A stretch of 64,000 bases of DNA, taken from assembly GCF_040954645.1 (NCBI RefSeq), contig NC_092813.1:15850136-15914135 (forward strand), written 5' to 3'. Shown piece by piece: positions 11,270-24,870 of the stretch (its first letter is position 1; every line of letters begins with the position of its first letter). Both the position numbers and the translations under genes were made by a program. This DNA comes from Diabrotica undecimpunctata (lineage: Eukaryota; Arthropoda; Insecta; Coleoptera; Chrysomelidae). Below the pieces are notes generated by a model. That model searched no databases, was not told where the DNA came from, and saw only the letters and a list, made by a program, of their open reading frames with translations.

Positions 11270-12516
11270 TTAGGATTACCACACTTGTAACAGAACTTGT
11301 GCTGTCGTTCCTTTTTACAGACGGGATAGATATGACCTGTTTTCTGACAATTCCAACAGGTAGCTACTTTCGAAGTGTTTTTATCATTCGAATTAGATGA
11401 ACTAGATACGTGATTAGAGGTAGATGGAGACTATATGGCATTTGAGGCATTGTTGTGAGAATGACGCTTCGACTGCGGAGTATCAGTCTCGACAACAGAG
11501 ATTTTAGAATTTTGGAAGAACTTGGCCGACAATGAAGGGTTAGCATCTTCCAACTTCTTAACAATTTGAGTTAGTTCACTCACGGTATTAATGTCTTTTA
11601 AAATGACATGAGGAATATACTCAGGTAAGATATTTTTACGAATAATCCTTAACTTTGTGGATTCGGATGCTTCGCGAGATAAACGATTAAAAAGGGATAG
11701 CATTTGCGCGGCGAAAATTACGATAGGCTCGCTACGTTTTTGTTTGCGACCTTTGATTTGATCCCAAAGATCTTCGTCGAAATCGGGAGATAAAAAAGTG
11801 GATTTAAGAACTTCAACAAGTCCATCCCAAGAACTTATTGAGGACTTAATACTGCGAAACCACACCGCGGCATCGCCAGAGAAAAATTCAATAGCCGAAT
11901 TAAATAAAATATCTTTCGGGACATTACGGGACTCAGATAACTCATTAACTCGTTCAATAAAATCAAACACAGTCTTGGGATCACCATTAAATCTAACATT
12001 CCATTTAAATATGGAATATTGGGAGATATTTGAATCGGGAGTCGAAACATGTATTATCTGCGGAGCAGCAGGAGAGACATACTCGACAGAAGAAGGACTA
12101 GAAGCTAAAGGAATGACTTTATCATTCATCTCTTGCTCCAATAACAAACAGGTAGCATTAGATTCATTTAGAAAAGAAATAGATTCCTCAGAATCGGGCT
12201 CGGGAATAGGGAGACGATCTATTCTACCTAACAAATGAATAAGTCGTGATTTGACTTGGCGAAAACAAGAATCTGTTGAAGAACCTTCAAACTCTTCAAC
12301 TAACTTTGAAATCTTATCGATAGAATTTTTAATAGCAGTCTTTTCGTTATCATAATCTAAGGTATTTAAAGATAATTGATTGCGGTTGTCCCTAACTAAC
12401 AATCTCTTGAGGATTTTCCTCCTTTCTTTTATTTCTCTACTCGTAACAGTTCCTCTGATTTTTAACTCATAATTAATTTCCTCTGGAGTAAGAAAATTGA
12501 CTTCAAAATTATTCAT
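11251..12516 (-). pseudogene. gag: Gypsy Gag with in-frame TAG
   Basis: The frame starts MNNFEVNFLTPEEINYEL at 12516 and runs to a TAG at 11431-11433. The same frame then continues 59 codons to TGA (11251-11253) through a Ser/Asn-rich linker and a zinc knuckle CWNCQKTGHIYPVC (C-x2-C-x4-H-x4-C) and a second C-x2-C pair. The capsid-like part includes FRWNVRFNGDPKTVFDFI-type features around residues 170-195 (here FKWNVRFNG). Gag packages the RNA and forms particles. The TAG removes the nucleocapsid and the route into pol unless it is read through; a single point mutation is the simplest explanation in this otherwise young copy. Confidence 0.88.
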
Positions 12517-12809
12517 TTTTTAATTTAAGTCTACAGGTAATAAAAAAATATAAAAATAGTCAAATATACCAAAGAAAGATCAGGTTTAATTATAAAATTT
12601 ATACATAAATCTGGAGAACTTTTGTAGTGTGTTTACCAGACGGAACGAAAGAAGAAAATAAGGAATACTGAGATAGAGATAAAGCAAATAGAAGGAGAAA
12701 TAAATAGAAATAGAACACGGAAGCTGATCGGGGTTCTCGTAGCTTCGCGTTCTATAAATGTGAAAGACAAGCAAAGGCAACGGACAAAGAAAAAAACAAA
12801 AGGATATAA

Positions 12810-12829
12810 GCCCCACGCTTTGGGCGGCA
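12810..12829 (-). promoter_or_regulatory. candidate primer binding site
   Basis: On the minus strand TGCCGCCCAAAGCGTGGGGC begins about 10 bases after the 5' LTR. It resembles tRNA-complementary primer sites of the TGGCGCCCAAC... type used by arthropod Gypsy elements, with two or three differences. The offset from the LTR and the mismatches lower confidence. Confidence 0.45.
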
Positions 12830-12839
12830 TAAAAATATG

Positions 12840-14592
12840 TGTAACCTCGGAAACCTTTTTTGGATGGTGCTAGAAAGGTCACCAATTGAGACACTGCGGA
12901 CGGCAGCCAGATGGTTGGTGGAGAGCGAGTCGTGGGTTCGAAACTAGCTTTTGGAACCAGAAATGGATCCAACGGACGAAATAAGCAAAGATACGATAAG
13001 AGATATTAGAAAAGACACAGAAATGAACAAAAAGATAGATGGGTAAAATTACCAAAGATAAGATAAGATAGGGAACAGGGCGCCACTTAATTTTTTGGGG
13101 TTTAAGGAGAAAATTAAGAAACCTTAGAAAAGAAAAGAGATAAGGAAAGATATTTAGGTTCTGAGACCAAACCCAAGAAAAGATATCACAGTTAATTATT
13201 GAATAAATTTGGTCAACACTCTACATAAACAAAAAATAAATATATAAGGTATTACACTTACTCACCTACGAAACTTGATAAGCCTGATCTTTCTACTGGT
13301 CAAAGGTATAGTTATATTTAAACGTAAAAAGCAAATATATCAGGGAACTTTGTTAGGAGTCGACAAATAAAATACATACGTAAAACAATAACAATATATT
13401 AAACAACAACAAAATTACGACGCTGCTGAATGCAACACAAGTAATAAAAATACACAAACAACTATAAAATGGTGGTATACATATAAAAATAGGCAGAAAT
13501 ATGATTCGAAAATATCTTTACAAAGATATAAGTATAACACAAGCATGCACAAATAAAGTTTTGGCGTATCTCGAGATATTATAGCAAATAAAATTGAATA
13601 CAAATTATAACAAACACAAAAGGTAACAAAAATTAATAAAATTTAAATTTACAAAAATACAAAAAAGTTTACTGACGTGAAAACATAAAAATTTAACCAA
13701 ACCGCACTTGGTTAAGACGATTATTTGGTTCGTAACTAAAAAAAATATAGAATGTTCTTTAATTGACTGCAAAATTCAGTAGCTACTCTCAATTATATTT
13801 GAAGACATGTATGATCGTTCGATACGTCCAGATAATGGGAGATGATATGATGCTATACCATGTTACTTGCCCAGATAGGTGGAGATATTAAAATTATGTC
13901 ACTTACAGTAATTATTCCTGAAGGTTGCTGCTTTAATTCACTGAAGTTAATACTGTACTGGTATTAAACACTGAATTTATTTACCCTTGAAGGTGCTTTA
14001 CAACTATACTTAAACTAATATAGTGTAAGATAAAAAAACTCTAATAAGCCAGTGTATACACACTTATAAAGAAAATGCACAGAGACGGTAAGGTAGCAGA
14101 TACGATATTGTGAACTAAGCGTCTTAACTCGACGGATGCCCACCGATAAGTTGTTTTCTCTACGAGTGCCCACCGAGAAGTGACTTGGTTCCTCTAAAAT
14201 TTTACCAAATTACCCCAGAAAAAGAAGGGATATCTCCCCTCAAAAATCATAGGCCAGTTGTATGTATTTCTGAGAAGATAAGGTTATAACTAACATTGAA
14301 CATAACGGTATACTTCTACCTACAAACGTGATGGAATATCAAATCTCCTAGATTAGGTTTTTCCCGAGATTGGGTCTTTACAGAAAAATTACTATACGAG
14401 TCTTCGGAATATTTACAAATCTATCATAAAAGACCCGGATTAAGACGGAAAGGATTAAAAACCTTTCGGACGCAATTAAATTCCGGGCATTCAATAAAAT
14501 TTTGAAGACGGTAAACAGAACATAAGCGTATCATCACGGGGGTAAAAGGAATAAAAATAATTAATATTTTAATTATGTAAAAAAATGTTACA
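12840..14592 (-). repeat. 5' LTR of Gypsy element
   Basis: 1753 bp, TGTAAC...GTTACA, uninterrupted, and therefore the form of the LTR before the insertion that split the sister copy. It is followed on the right by GAGC, the second half of the target duplication. Confidence 0.95.
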
Positions 14593-14810
14593 GAGCATAT
14601 GCGAGATACTGGGTATAGATGAAGCCCAACGGCGTCCAGAAGTAAGAGTGGAAAAATTTTATAAAAGGACTTTTCTTACTGTCACTATAAAAAAAAAGAA
14701 CAGCTTATGTATGCTCTCATTGTCAAAAACCAATTTGCTTGGAATGTGCGAAAAGATTTGTTTGGAGTGCGCTACACTCTACCAACTTTAGTGACTGTCA
14801 GTTTTTTTTG
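14593..14810 (+). pseudogene. piggyBac transposase C-terminal fragment, downstream of Gypsy
   Basis: This continues the frame broken at 3276. Recognisable parts are a basic linker (DEAQRRPEVRVEKFYKR) and, in another frame, YVCSHCQKPICLECAKRF, a C-x2-C-x5-C-x2-C zinc-binding cluster typical of the cysteine-rich tail of piggyBac/PGBD transposases. At least one frameshift separates them. The presumed right terminus of the transposon is at 15157-15163 (GGG then TTAA). Confidence 0.65.
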
Positions 14811-15139
14811 TGTTTATTTTTTTTATTGTAATGTTTCTTACTCTTTGCTTAAACCGATTATAAATTTTTATCAAGAATCTTTAATTTGTTTTATTTTTAT
14901 GACACTTTTTTCAGGCGTAAAAATGTACACAAAAAATCGATCCATTCTTGTGATAATGTTTTTTATTTTAATAAATACAGATAAACTATATTAACTATTG
15001 TGTTTTTTAAATAACTAATACTTTCAGTAAGTTATCACAATATTTTATTGCATTAAAATATTTAACAAAAATAAATATCCACTAAAATGTTAAACCCGTC
15101 TGTCAGGCGGTCAATTAGTGTTTACGCCATTAATTTAAG

Positions 15140-15163
15140 ATATTAGAAATACTTAAGGGTTAA
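15140..15163 (+). repeat. putative right end of first piggyBac element
   Basis: The sequence ends ACTTAAGGG-TTAA, that is, CCCTTAAGT next to a TTAA when read inward, the form of a piggyBac terminus and target site. A matching left end was not found in the window, probably lost with the Penelope insertion. Confidence 0.45.
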
Positions 15164-15760
15164 ATATGTTGACTTTTTACGAATTAGTCATTTGTTTAAA
15201 CAATTATTACGACTAGTTAAGAGTAACTTTACTTTTAGTTAATATTTCATCATCTTTTGTATAAGAAATTAAAACATGCTTTAATTTTTAGTACTGAATC
15301 GGCGAGCGCATTTAATTTGTAGATACATTATTTGACTACTAAATTCAGTACAGTAATAATTGATTGCTTATTGAAAATTTTCTTAAGCTTTTGCTCACTC
15401 AAGGTCGTAATATCCTGATAAACAATTGAAAAATCGATAAAAGCTGACTCATCAAAAATAAATTACAAACTTTAATCATAGGCGTGGCCATTTTTTTTAG
15501 TCTGGGTTTCAATGCCCATTTCCACCCCCTATTTTTTTTTAAATTTCCAACAATAATATTTTTATATACGAAAAACCGTTTAGAATTTTTTAAAATAATT
15601 TTTTAAATTCAAAATATATTTTGACTGTGTTTATACTAAAATATTGGGCGAGTATCGGGTGGTCACATATATAATAAAATACCTACATTAAAGATTCAAA
15701 TTGACATTAAAAATTTATTAAAACAACTCATTACAACTACACTATCTTGCTGTATATCTA
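15164..15760. other. no feature recognised
   Basis: AT-rich sequence without a credible frame, long repeat or terminal inverted repeats. Confidence 0.6.
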
Positions 15761-15762
15761 TA

Positions 15763-17098
<1,336 letters not shown>

Positions 17099-17100
17099 TA

Positions 17101-17965
17101 TATACAGCAGTAGGAATCGATCCAACTCTTGACTGTTGAAATGTTGAGCTTTGTGAACGCGTTGGTCGACACTATTTTCATCTCGTTTAATACTTATGTC
17201 AGGTCATATTTCGTTTCGTCATGGGTACTGATATCACGGGATAAGATTTACTATATAATAAGGAAAACATGTGCAATAATATAAACACCCGCTGGTTTCG
17301 ATGTGATCCACACTTTTGTTTCTTTTTTTTGTTTTGATGTAATTAAAAAAAAATAAAAGCAGCTAGTACCTAAAGCCAATAAAACAAATGAACGTCGTAA
17401 CAACCATATATATCGTGGTCCACCAAAATTATCCACCCAGGTTTTCTTTTTATTCATTAAAAAAATAATAATAATAAAAAAAACGCTCGGAATCTTAAAT
17501 AAAAAGTGGTATCGTGTGACATTTTAAAAGTTATTTATTTTTTAACGATACTTTTTAACGATAAATACACGTTATAAAATAAAGTAAATATAAATATTTA
17601 CTATTTAATATAAAAAAAATGTATCACGTAAAATAAAGATGATTAACAGCAATTTAAATAGAATTATTTATAGTCACTAAGTTTAAATAGCAGCCAAAAA
17701 GAAAATATCGCCAATGTTGAAGTGTCCCAGGCCAACAGGAGAACCAGTGAAAACCGAGACGATCCGACTACTCGAAAAAACAGTCAACTTTAGCCATATT
17801 TTGGACTATAAGTAACGGTTTCTTAAAAATAAAAATTATATCATCATAAAATATAGGCCTATAGCTATTGAGTGGCACTAATTTTAATTCTTATTTGTTA
17901 TAAACACATCAGCTTTGATTTTTTAAAGAAATTAAGCTTAATTAATTAAGGTTTGAATTTCCTAA
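17101..17965. other. no feature recognised
   Basis: AT-rich, with no supported gene or repeat. A short minus-strand frame at 17251-17457 has no family features. Confidence 0.55.
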
Positions 17966-17971
17966 AATCCA

Positions 17972-18900
17972 TTGCAAACTTGGTGTGGAGCGGATGTTCA
18001 AACAACAGTATTTTTGTATAGAGAACACTTTTGTACACTTTATAGAACAGCTAATAAAACTAACGTACGTAAACTGGATATTATACAAAACAAAGCACTA
18101 AGAATGTGTATGGGAGCAATGAAATCCACACCTCTCGAACGCCTAAGAGCGGAAGCAAACGAACCTCTCTTAGGACTCAGAAAACCATTTATAGCAGAAA
18201 AAATGATGGTTAAATTACAAACGACAGGATCACATATCATTATCAATAGAATATGATTTAACTAATCCTTTCTGGAGAATCAAAAACTCTCCTCTTATTT
18301 ACGAAGGACTAAGAAGTGTGACTCCACACTAAACAACACAAATATAATTCGATTACATTAGCTTAATTTGTTCTAAGTGGTGTAAATCTTCCTGATTACT
18401 CTGAATTAGCATCATATAATAATACAGTTATACGCCAAATTTTGGCGGAACATTAAAACTTTCACGCAATTTATGCCGATGGGTCAAAAAATACTGATGA
18501 CACAGGTTGCGCGTTTACAACTGAAGCTAGAGCAATACAAAAGGCATTAGAATATGTACAACAGGAAGATTACCAAAATGCCATTATTTTTATAGACTCG
18601 CTTACAGTTTTAAAAAATTTGAATTCCAATACATCCAATCACATTATATTTAAAATTAAAAATATACCTAAAAATTTACAAGATCTTAATACCAAACAAT
18701 GAAGTCGTAGATAACATTTCCAAAGAAAGCATACAAATGTGAGAAGATACAAATTGTAAGTCAATACAAGAACATCTAAATTTATCAAGACAAAAAATGT
18801 TGAAGAAGTAAAGATACTTTTGGCAAGAGTACCATTTGACAAATCCAAGTAGATATACAAAAACAGAAATCAAATTGAGAAGAAATCCTTGGTACAACAA
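17972..18900 (+). pseudogene. LINE ORF2 3' remnant with RNase H (I/Jockey group)
   Basis: First block (17972-18256): LDIIQNKALRMCMGAM then STPLERLRAEANEPLLGLR, the post-RT thumb/linker region of I- and Jockey-group LINEs. Second block (18465-18660): HAIYADGSKN, GCAFTTEARAIQKALEY and IIFIDSLTVLKNL, three of the RNase H boxes with the catalytic Asp (YADGS), Glu (TTEARAI) and Asp (IDSL). A terminal stretch (about 18700-18900) matches the usual tail (SRQKM, NPSRYTKTEI, RRNPWY). Frameshifts and stops separate the blocks. The presence of RNase H places it with the I superfamily. Confidence 0.75.
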
Positions 18901-19345
18901 ATATGATTACAACCATAGAACCCCACAGAAAATCGTCTGGCGGAGTTAAATCGCACTATCTTGGAGACCAATTCACGGGTCCGAAACGTAAAACTGTGAG
19001 GTAACCAAACGTTTCTTTTATAAATCAATTGTGACACGAGCTGTCGGACATATTGCGTCGCCTTGTTAAAACCCCAGCTTCTGCACATCACGGTTTTTCA
19101 AATAAGGAAAAAAAGTCAGTAGTCATAGCTCTATAACGGTTACCATTGACTGTAACATTCTGGCCAGAATCATTTTTGAAGAAATAGGGACCAATGATTC
19201 CACCAGCCCACAAAGCACACCAAACAGTTTTATGGATGTAATGGTGTCTTTGTTAAGACACCATTACGTCTGTGTCTTAACATACACTTGAGGATTATCT
19301 TTACTCCAAATACGGCATTTTTGTTTGCTGACACAGCCATTCAAC
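18892..19345 (-). pseudogene. mariner-like transposase remnant
   Basis: Minus-strand phrases in order: FSDEAHFWLNGCVSKQKCR (about 19340-19285, with a catalytic Asp), VWCALWAGGIIGPYFF and VTVNGNRYRAMTTDFF (about 19225-19115), then in shifted frames the QDGA-like and PTARVTIDL region and a DDFLWG-like box (about 19080-18920). These are the DDE core boxes of Tc1/mariner transposases. A 25-base local duplication near 19220-19265 and several frameshifts break it. Terminal repeats were not identified. Confidence 0.8.
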
Positions 19346-19349
19346 CAAA

Positions 19350-20130
19350 AGTGAGCTTCATCGCTAAACAATCTCGTTGGGCCCATTCACAGAATCTACC
19401 CGTTGCTAGGTGATCGTGTAACTTTAATTTTTGCAAGAGTTGGATTTTGTAAGCACGCAAACCAAGATATTTCAAGCGAAAATTCAACTATAAAGCATCT
19501 TTATTTTACTCCTCATTTTTTTCCTAAATGTGTATACCCACACCATCCGAGGTCTACCTTGTGTTGTCAACACAAAAATGCCCTTATGCCCTGGGCTAGA
19601 AGAGGGTAATCCCTGTAAAATACTTTTATTAAAATAATATAATTAATGATTTTGGCTGCATGGGATTCCTCTCTAATGCCAATTAAGAAAAACAAAAAAA
19701 AGTGATTTGAATATGCAATAAATATATTTTTATAAAATTAGCTTATGCAGGAAAAACAAGTGAATTTCTTTCTGTTTTATATCAAACTAAAAACAAAATA
19801 GAAACATAAAATTTAAATTATTACATTCAGGGGTATAGAAGTAAAATGAATTAATAAGTTTAACTTTATGTTTACCATTACTAGAAATGTCGGTCCTATA
19901 TAGCTTTTGTATGTGTGCATGTTTACAGCAAAAAAACCATAAAAAAGAAAATATTGAAAGGATATTTCACATAAAATACGCAGAAGTGAGATGTGCGAGT
20001 GATTTATCACGATAAAGAAGAAGCTGAGAACGAGAAGGTGTGAATGGGAGTGTGCTTGGAGTGGGAATATATCATTGAAACTAGTGCTCGAAAATAGTGG
20101 TCGTGAAAGAATGCAACATCTGTTATACAG
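19350..20130. other. no feature recognised
   Basis: AT-rich sequence with short unsupported frames only. Confidence 0.5.
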
Positions 20131-20144
20131 TACCTAGAATTTGC

Positions 20145-20292
20145 CTTGGGGGGGGGGTTTTGGTTGTTCACCGAAATTTTTTTTATGATATTACCTCCAT
20201 TTTGAGTCCTTAAAATGTGTGAGTAACAGTGTCGGAATAGGGTCCTGGGATGGGGGGTTTTAACCCCCAAAACCCCCCTGGGTGCGCCACTG
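20145..20292. repeat. G/C-tract repeat fragment
   Basis: A run of about ten G followed by TTTTGG, and then GGGGGGTTTTAACCCCC with CAAAACCCCCCTGGGTGC (20250-20285), an inverted G/C motif ending in GGGTGCGCCACTG. Tracts of this form are common near the ends of dispersed repeats in arthropods. I cannot assign a family. Confidence 0.4.
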
Positions 20293-20399
20293 CTGTTATA
20301 TGAATTTACGATCAAATTCTTTGTATTGTGGTGTACAAACAACGAATTCGATTTGTTAGGATTTTATTTCTGTTTTAGTATTCTCCTCTAATCAATATT

Positions 20400-20560
20400 T
20401 TCGGCAACGCTTCTTTCAATCGATGCGTAAAACTCTTTCCTTTGCCATATTTGAAAGGTCCAAATGGATACGCCAGACATTTATTGCAAATCCCGTCTCA
20501 TCTGTCTTGTACATTCTAGGAACCCCTTTTTTATTTAGAATTTTGATTGTATCTGGCAGA
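20400..20560 (-). pseudogene. possible pogo/jerky-type fragment
   Basis: On the minus strand a short stretch reads RMYKTDETGFAINVW, which resembles the YNxDETG box of pogo-type transposases, followed in another frame by a KYGKGKSFTHRL segment. The match is short and no inverted ends were seen. Confidence 0.3.
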
Positions 20561-20606
20561 AGTGATTAACTATACTAAAATACATGATTAAATATTGTTA
20601 AATATG

Positions 20607-21204
<598 letters not shown>

Positions 21205-21887
21205 GTAAAAGATAAAATCTTTTAGCGAAAGCCGCTATCGCTTTATTAAATTAAATGGCCAAATATATGACCTAGGAGGACAAATTCGTTAAACTTCCCG
21301 TGCTCGAATCGGTATAAATAAAGTGTTGTGATCATTTCGGCCTATCCCAGCCTCATCAGACACTTGGGCTGATACAATTTCAAACTCGGAAAGTCCAATG
21401 AATGTCTCCCAAAACTTCACTACAACCGTAGTTAGCTTACAAAGGCGCCACCTGCTTTGGCGGCCGTGAACGAAAACGATATGATAATATCGTTTTCTGT
21501 ATCCTTTGCGCTATGCGAAATGTGTAAAAGATAAAATCTTTTAGCGAAAGCCGCTATCGCTTTATTAAATTAAATGGCCAAATATATGGCCTAGGAGGAC
21601 AAATTCGTTAAACTTCCCGTGCTCGAATCGGTATCAATAAAGTGTTATGATCATTTCGGCCTATCCCAGCCTCATCAGACACTTGGGCTGATACAAATTC
21701 AAACTCGGAAAGTCCAATGAATGTCTCCCAAAACTCCACTACAACCGTAGTTAGCTTACAAAGGCGCCACCTGCTTTGGCGGCCGTGAACGAAAACGATA
21801 TGATAATATCGTTTTCTGTATCCTTTGCGCTATGCGAAATGTGTAAAAGATAAAATCTTTTAGCGAAAGCCGCTATCGCTTTATTAA

Positions 21888-21892
<5 letters not shown>
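21205..21892. repeat. 319-bp tandem repeat, 2.2 copies
   Basis: Unit starts (GTAAAAGATAAAATC) fall at 21205, 21524 and 21843, exactly 319 apart; the third copy stops after about 50 bases at a TA tract. Units differ at only a few positions. Each contains CCTCATCAGACACTTGGGC and two palindromes (AAAAGAT-AAA-ATCTTTT; AACGATAT-GATA-ATATCGTT). A TTAA and a TCATCAGA phrase recall the Penelope end at 1410-1500, so these may be Penelope-type terminal repeats; this is a guess. Confidence 0.92.

Positions 21893-21947
<55 letters not shown>
21893..21947. repeat. (TA)n tract
   Basis: Pure TA between the tandem repeat and the next element. Confidence 0.97.
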
Positions 21948-21954
<7 letters not shown>

Positions 21955-23102
21955 TTTCATAAAAACAAGGCAATGACAATACTTTACTGACAATATTTTA
22001 AAATCTATAAGGCAGATGAAACAAGATATTTTCAATATATCGTCAGTGTTTTTTTTGGGCCCTTCCGAGGATACTATCAAGGTTCAAATCCAAGACTTAA
22101 ATTCAACTGAGATTAAGATGATGTTAGAAAGGCTCTCTTCAAACTTCAGTGAAATATCTAATCAAATTAGTAATCTTACCAACAAATTATCTACTATACC
22201 AACGAAAAAAGGAGTATTGAAGAAAAATATATTTTATGGCACCTCAGGTACCCAAACTAAAATCCCTCAACATGTCAAATCAAGTGCAGAGAAAAAGCCA
22301 AAAATTATAGAAAATAAATGCCATTATGTAGTTATTACCAACTCAACTCCAATTTACACCCCTATACAAGTTGTTACTTTATTAAAGAGAAACTAGGCAT
22401 GAAGGAATATATTAGATATAGGGGTATGGAATTTTCGCAAATAAAAAATATTAATTTCGCATTTACTTTTTTTATAATTACAAAATTTCGCATTTATTTT
22501 TAACTACGAGTAAAACAACAAAAAATATTATTTAAAAGCTAACATCGTTGTAATTTCGACATTCGACTCTTTAAGAGCTATTCTTCGATCTGTCACTACA
22601 ATATTATATTTGCCGAAGAATCGTTCTGCTTCTACGCTCTTCGATGGACTCCAGATGCTCTGTAATGAGCATCATAATAATAAGATGTGTTTCGAAGAAA
22701 ATCAATTTAGCATCTTCCAAAGTAACACATTTTTCTTTGTTAGAGTTTCATCTTCAATATGGTTTTGGGGTTCTAGTATAGCTGCCCAATCTGGTGGCTT
22801 TTTTAAATTATAAATATGAGCAATACGGTATCTTTTTGGCCTCAGTAAAATAACACATTGCAGAAGCTACTTCAAAAATCACGGGATTTTAACGTTTTCC
22901 TCTTTATATATTTTAGAAAATGTTTGCATAATTCGTAAACATCCACTTGTTTTTTCAGCAAGACCTAATCATGACTACTCTACCAAAAATTCAACCTTTG
23001 ATGTGTATTTACCGACACCTTCTACTAATTAATAAAGAAAACTATATTATATTCGGCAAAAATTATACAACCATCTCCATCTACAAAGTTTGAAATACCC
23101 TG
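21948..23102. mobile_element. candidate TA-flanked element with short inverted ends
   Basis: The left end CAGAATGTTTCA and the right end, read inward, CAGGGTATTTCA agree at 9 of 12 positions and both sit directly in TA tracts, the pattern of mariner-type elements. The inside has an unrecognised plus-strand frame (22016-22396, Ser/Lys-rich) and, on the minus strand, hAT-like text, so more than one element may be present. Confidence 0.45.
22540..22900 (-). pseudogene. possible hAT transposase C-terminal remnant
   Basis: On the minus strand, RSVEAERFFGKYNIVV followed by TDRRIALKES resembles the hAT dimerisation region (S-x-D/E-x-E-R-x-F-S ... L-T-x-x-R-x-x-L). Preceding text (KKPPDWAAILEPQ) is in a different frame. 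There is no catalytic part. Confidence 0.4.
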
Positions 23103-23164
23103 TATATATAAATATATATAAATATGTATATATATATATATATAATTATATTTTATATATATTG

Positions 23165-23195
<31 letters not shown>

Positions 23196-23257
23196 ATATT
23201 TTATATATATTATACATATATATATATATATATATATAATTATATTTTATATATATT

Positions 23258-23334
<77 letters not shown>
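23103..23334. repeat. TA-rich compound microsatellite
   Basis: TA runs with a threefold repeated block TATAATTATATTTTATATAT-ATTxTACA (23140-23265), then pure TA. Confidence 0.95.
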
Positions 23335-23337
<3 letters not shown>

Positions 23338-23724
23338 ATGATATGTAAAATCGAGAAAAATATTGGTTTGTTTAAAAATATTTCAAAGTTCAAAAACATT
23401 AAAATAATTCAGATAAGTAGGATAATAACCAACAAACATTTCGAAGAAGGAAAGTTATTAAATTCTTGGATTACCTGTACTAAACAAAATGTAAGCTTTG
23501 CATAAATTATTTCTTTGTTATACTTGAGTGACCCGCATAATTTTAAGTGAAATCCAAAGACAATTGAACCACATTAATGCAGTGATTAGAGACAAATAGA
23601 AGAGATTTTAGAAAGAGGTTTTTTGTTAGTTTTTAAGAATTATAGAAAATATTATTTGTAAATAAGTTTTAGGAAATTTTATAATTATAGGTAAAAATTT
23701 GTTTGTTATCGAAATGAAAAAATG

Positions 23725-24567
23725 GGGGAATTGTGACGAGTTTTGATTGGCGGAGATTGAAAAAGGTGGGATAAGTATGTAGGAAAAAGTTTAGCGAGAT
23801 TGAGGAGAGAAAAAAGATAATCAGTTGGTTTTCCAAGTCTGTAAGACGAACAGTGATTGTTCTCTGGTGGTTCCCAAGAAGTAGCAAGCAGTAGTGTTGA
23901 ATGTTAGTGAGTTTTTGTGGAGTTAGTGTATCTGACAGAAGCTGAAGCAGCAAAATATTGTAAGTCATATTTTCCTACTTATATTCCAAGAGTCACTGTT
24001 CAGGCCAACGAGAGATTCAGTTTATCGTAAAGAGAAGATATTCCAAGAGTCATTTTTCACTCGGGCCAACGAGAGATTCAGTTTATCGAGAGGAGAAAGG
24101 CTATCATAATTTGAATGATTGTTGCTTTTGAAGGAGATCATTAAGGACGATATACTTGCAACAATCTGTTGTAAGATTGCTGATTACATAGGGAGCGGTT
24201 GAGAGGAGATAATACAGTCTACAAGGAACAAGGATTTGGACCACTCATCATCAAAGAGAGATATTTTTTTTCTGCAGTTTTTTTTCTTTTATTGATAACA
24301 CAATTTTTACACGTAATTTAGAAAGGACATAAATATTTTGATTAGGAGAGTTAGAATAGTTTGGGATTTTGAGTTTTCAATGAATATTGTTTGTACCATT
24401 AATTTTGATTGTTCACGTACGGAGAACAAAATTTTGAGAATCCTTATATGAGATTTGTTTATTGAAAACTTTTGAGTGTGAATTATTTCATTATTTTTAT
24501 TTCAATATATAGTGTTAGATCATATGTGTTTTTTTATTATTCCGGTATTCTCTGGACCTTACCTTTC
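23725..24567 (+). repeat. candidate LTR with upstream purine tract
   Basis: AAAAAATGGGGGAA (about 23718-23732) looks like a polypurine tract and is followed by TGTGACG; a matching LTR end could be TACCTTTCACA near 24567. Inside is a direct repeat of about 50 bases (23981-24027 and 24038-24088, TATTCCAAGAGTCA...CAACGAGAGATTCAGTTTATCG). No second LTR and no pol nearby, so this is only a candidate. Confidence 0.3.
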
Positions 24568-24726
24568 ACATGTAATAGCATAGATATTGAAGCACGAATT
24601 TAACCCTGAGATAAAAGAATTAAAAATTGTGATAGAGTCATAATCATATCATTTAAATAATTTTAATTAATTAATCGAAAAATTAATTAGCTAATTATTG
24701 CTTGGCGCACCAAGACTTTAAATATC

Positions 24727-24870
<144 letters not shown>

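Larger units (their letters stand above)
3277..14592 (-). mobile_element. Ty3/Gypsy LTR retrotransposon, nearly complete
   Basis: A minus-strand element with 5' LTR at 12840-14592, gag, pol, a 1.6-kb non-coding 3' region and 3' LTR at 3277-6433. The LTRs start TGTAAC and end GTTACA. A 4-bp target duplication GAGC flanks it (3273-3276 and 14593-14596), and joining the flanks restores a piggyBac-like sequence, confirming the borders. The two LTRs differ at only about 20 places by eye over roughly 1.75 kb once a later insertion in the 3' LTR is set aside, so integration is recent. No env frame and no chromodomain were seen. pol is open throughout; gag has one in-frame TAG. Confidence 0.93.

Noticed and set aside
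11798..12238. 146-codon plus-strand frame
   Set aside because: Antisense shadow of the Gypsy gag.
12586..12972. 128-codon minus-strand frame crossing the LTR border
   Set aside because: Starts in the LTR and runs into leader sequence; low-complexity hydrophobic text with no family features.
22016..22396. 126-codon plus-strand frame
   Set aside because: Ser/Lys-rich with no recognised domain; mentioned under the candidate element but not called a gene.
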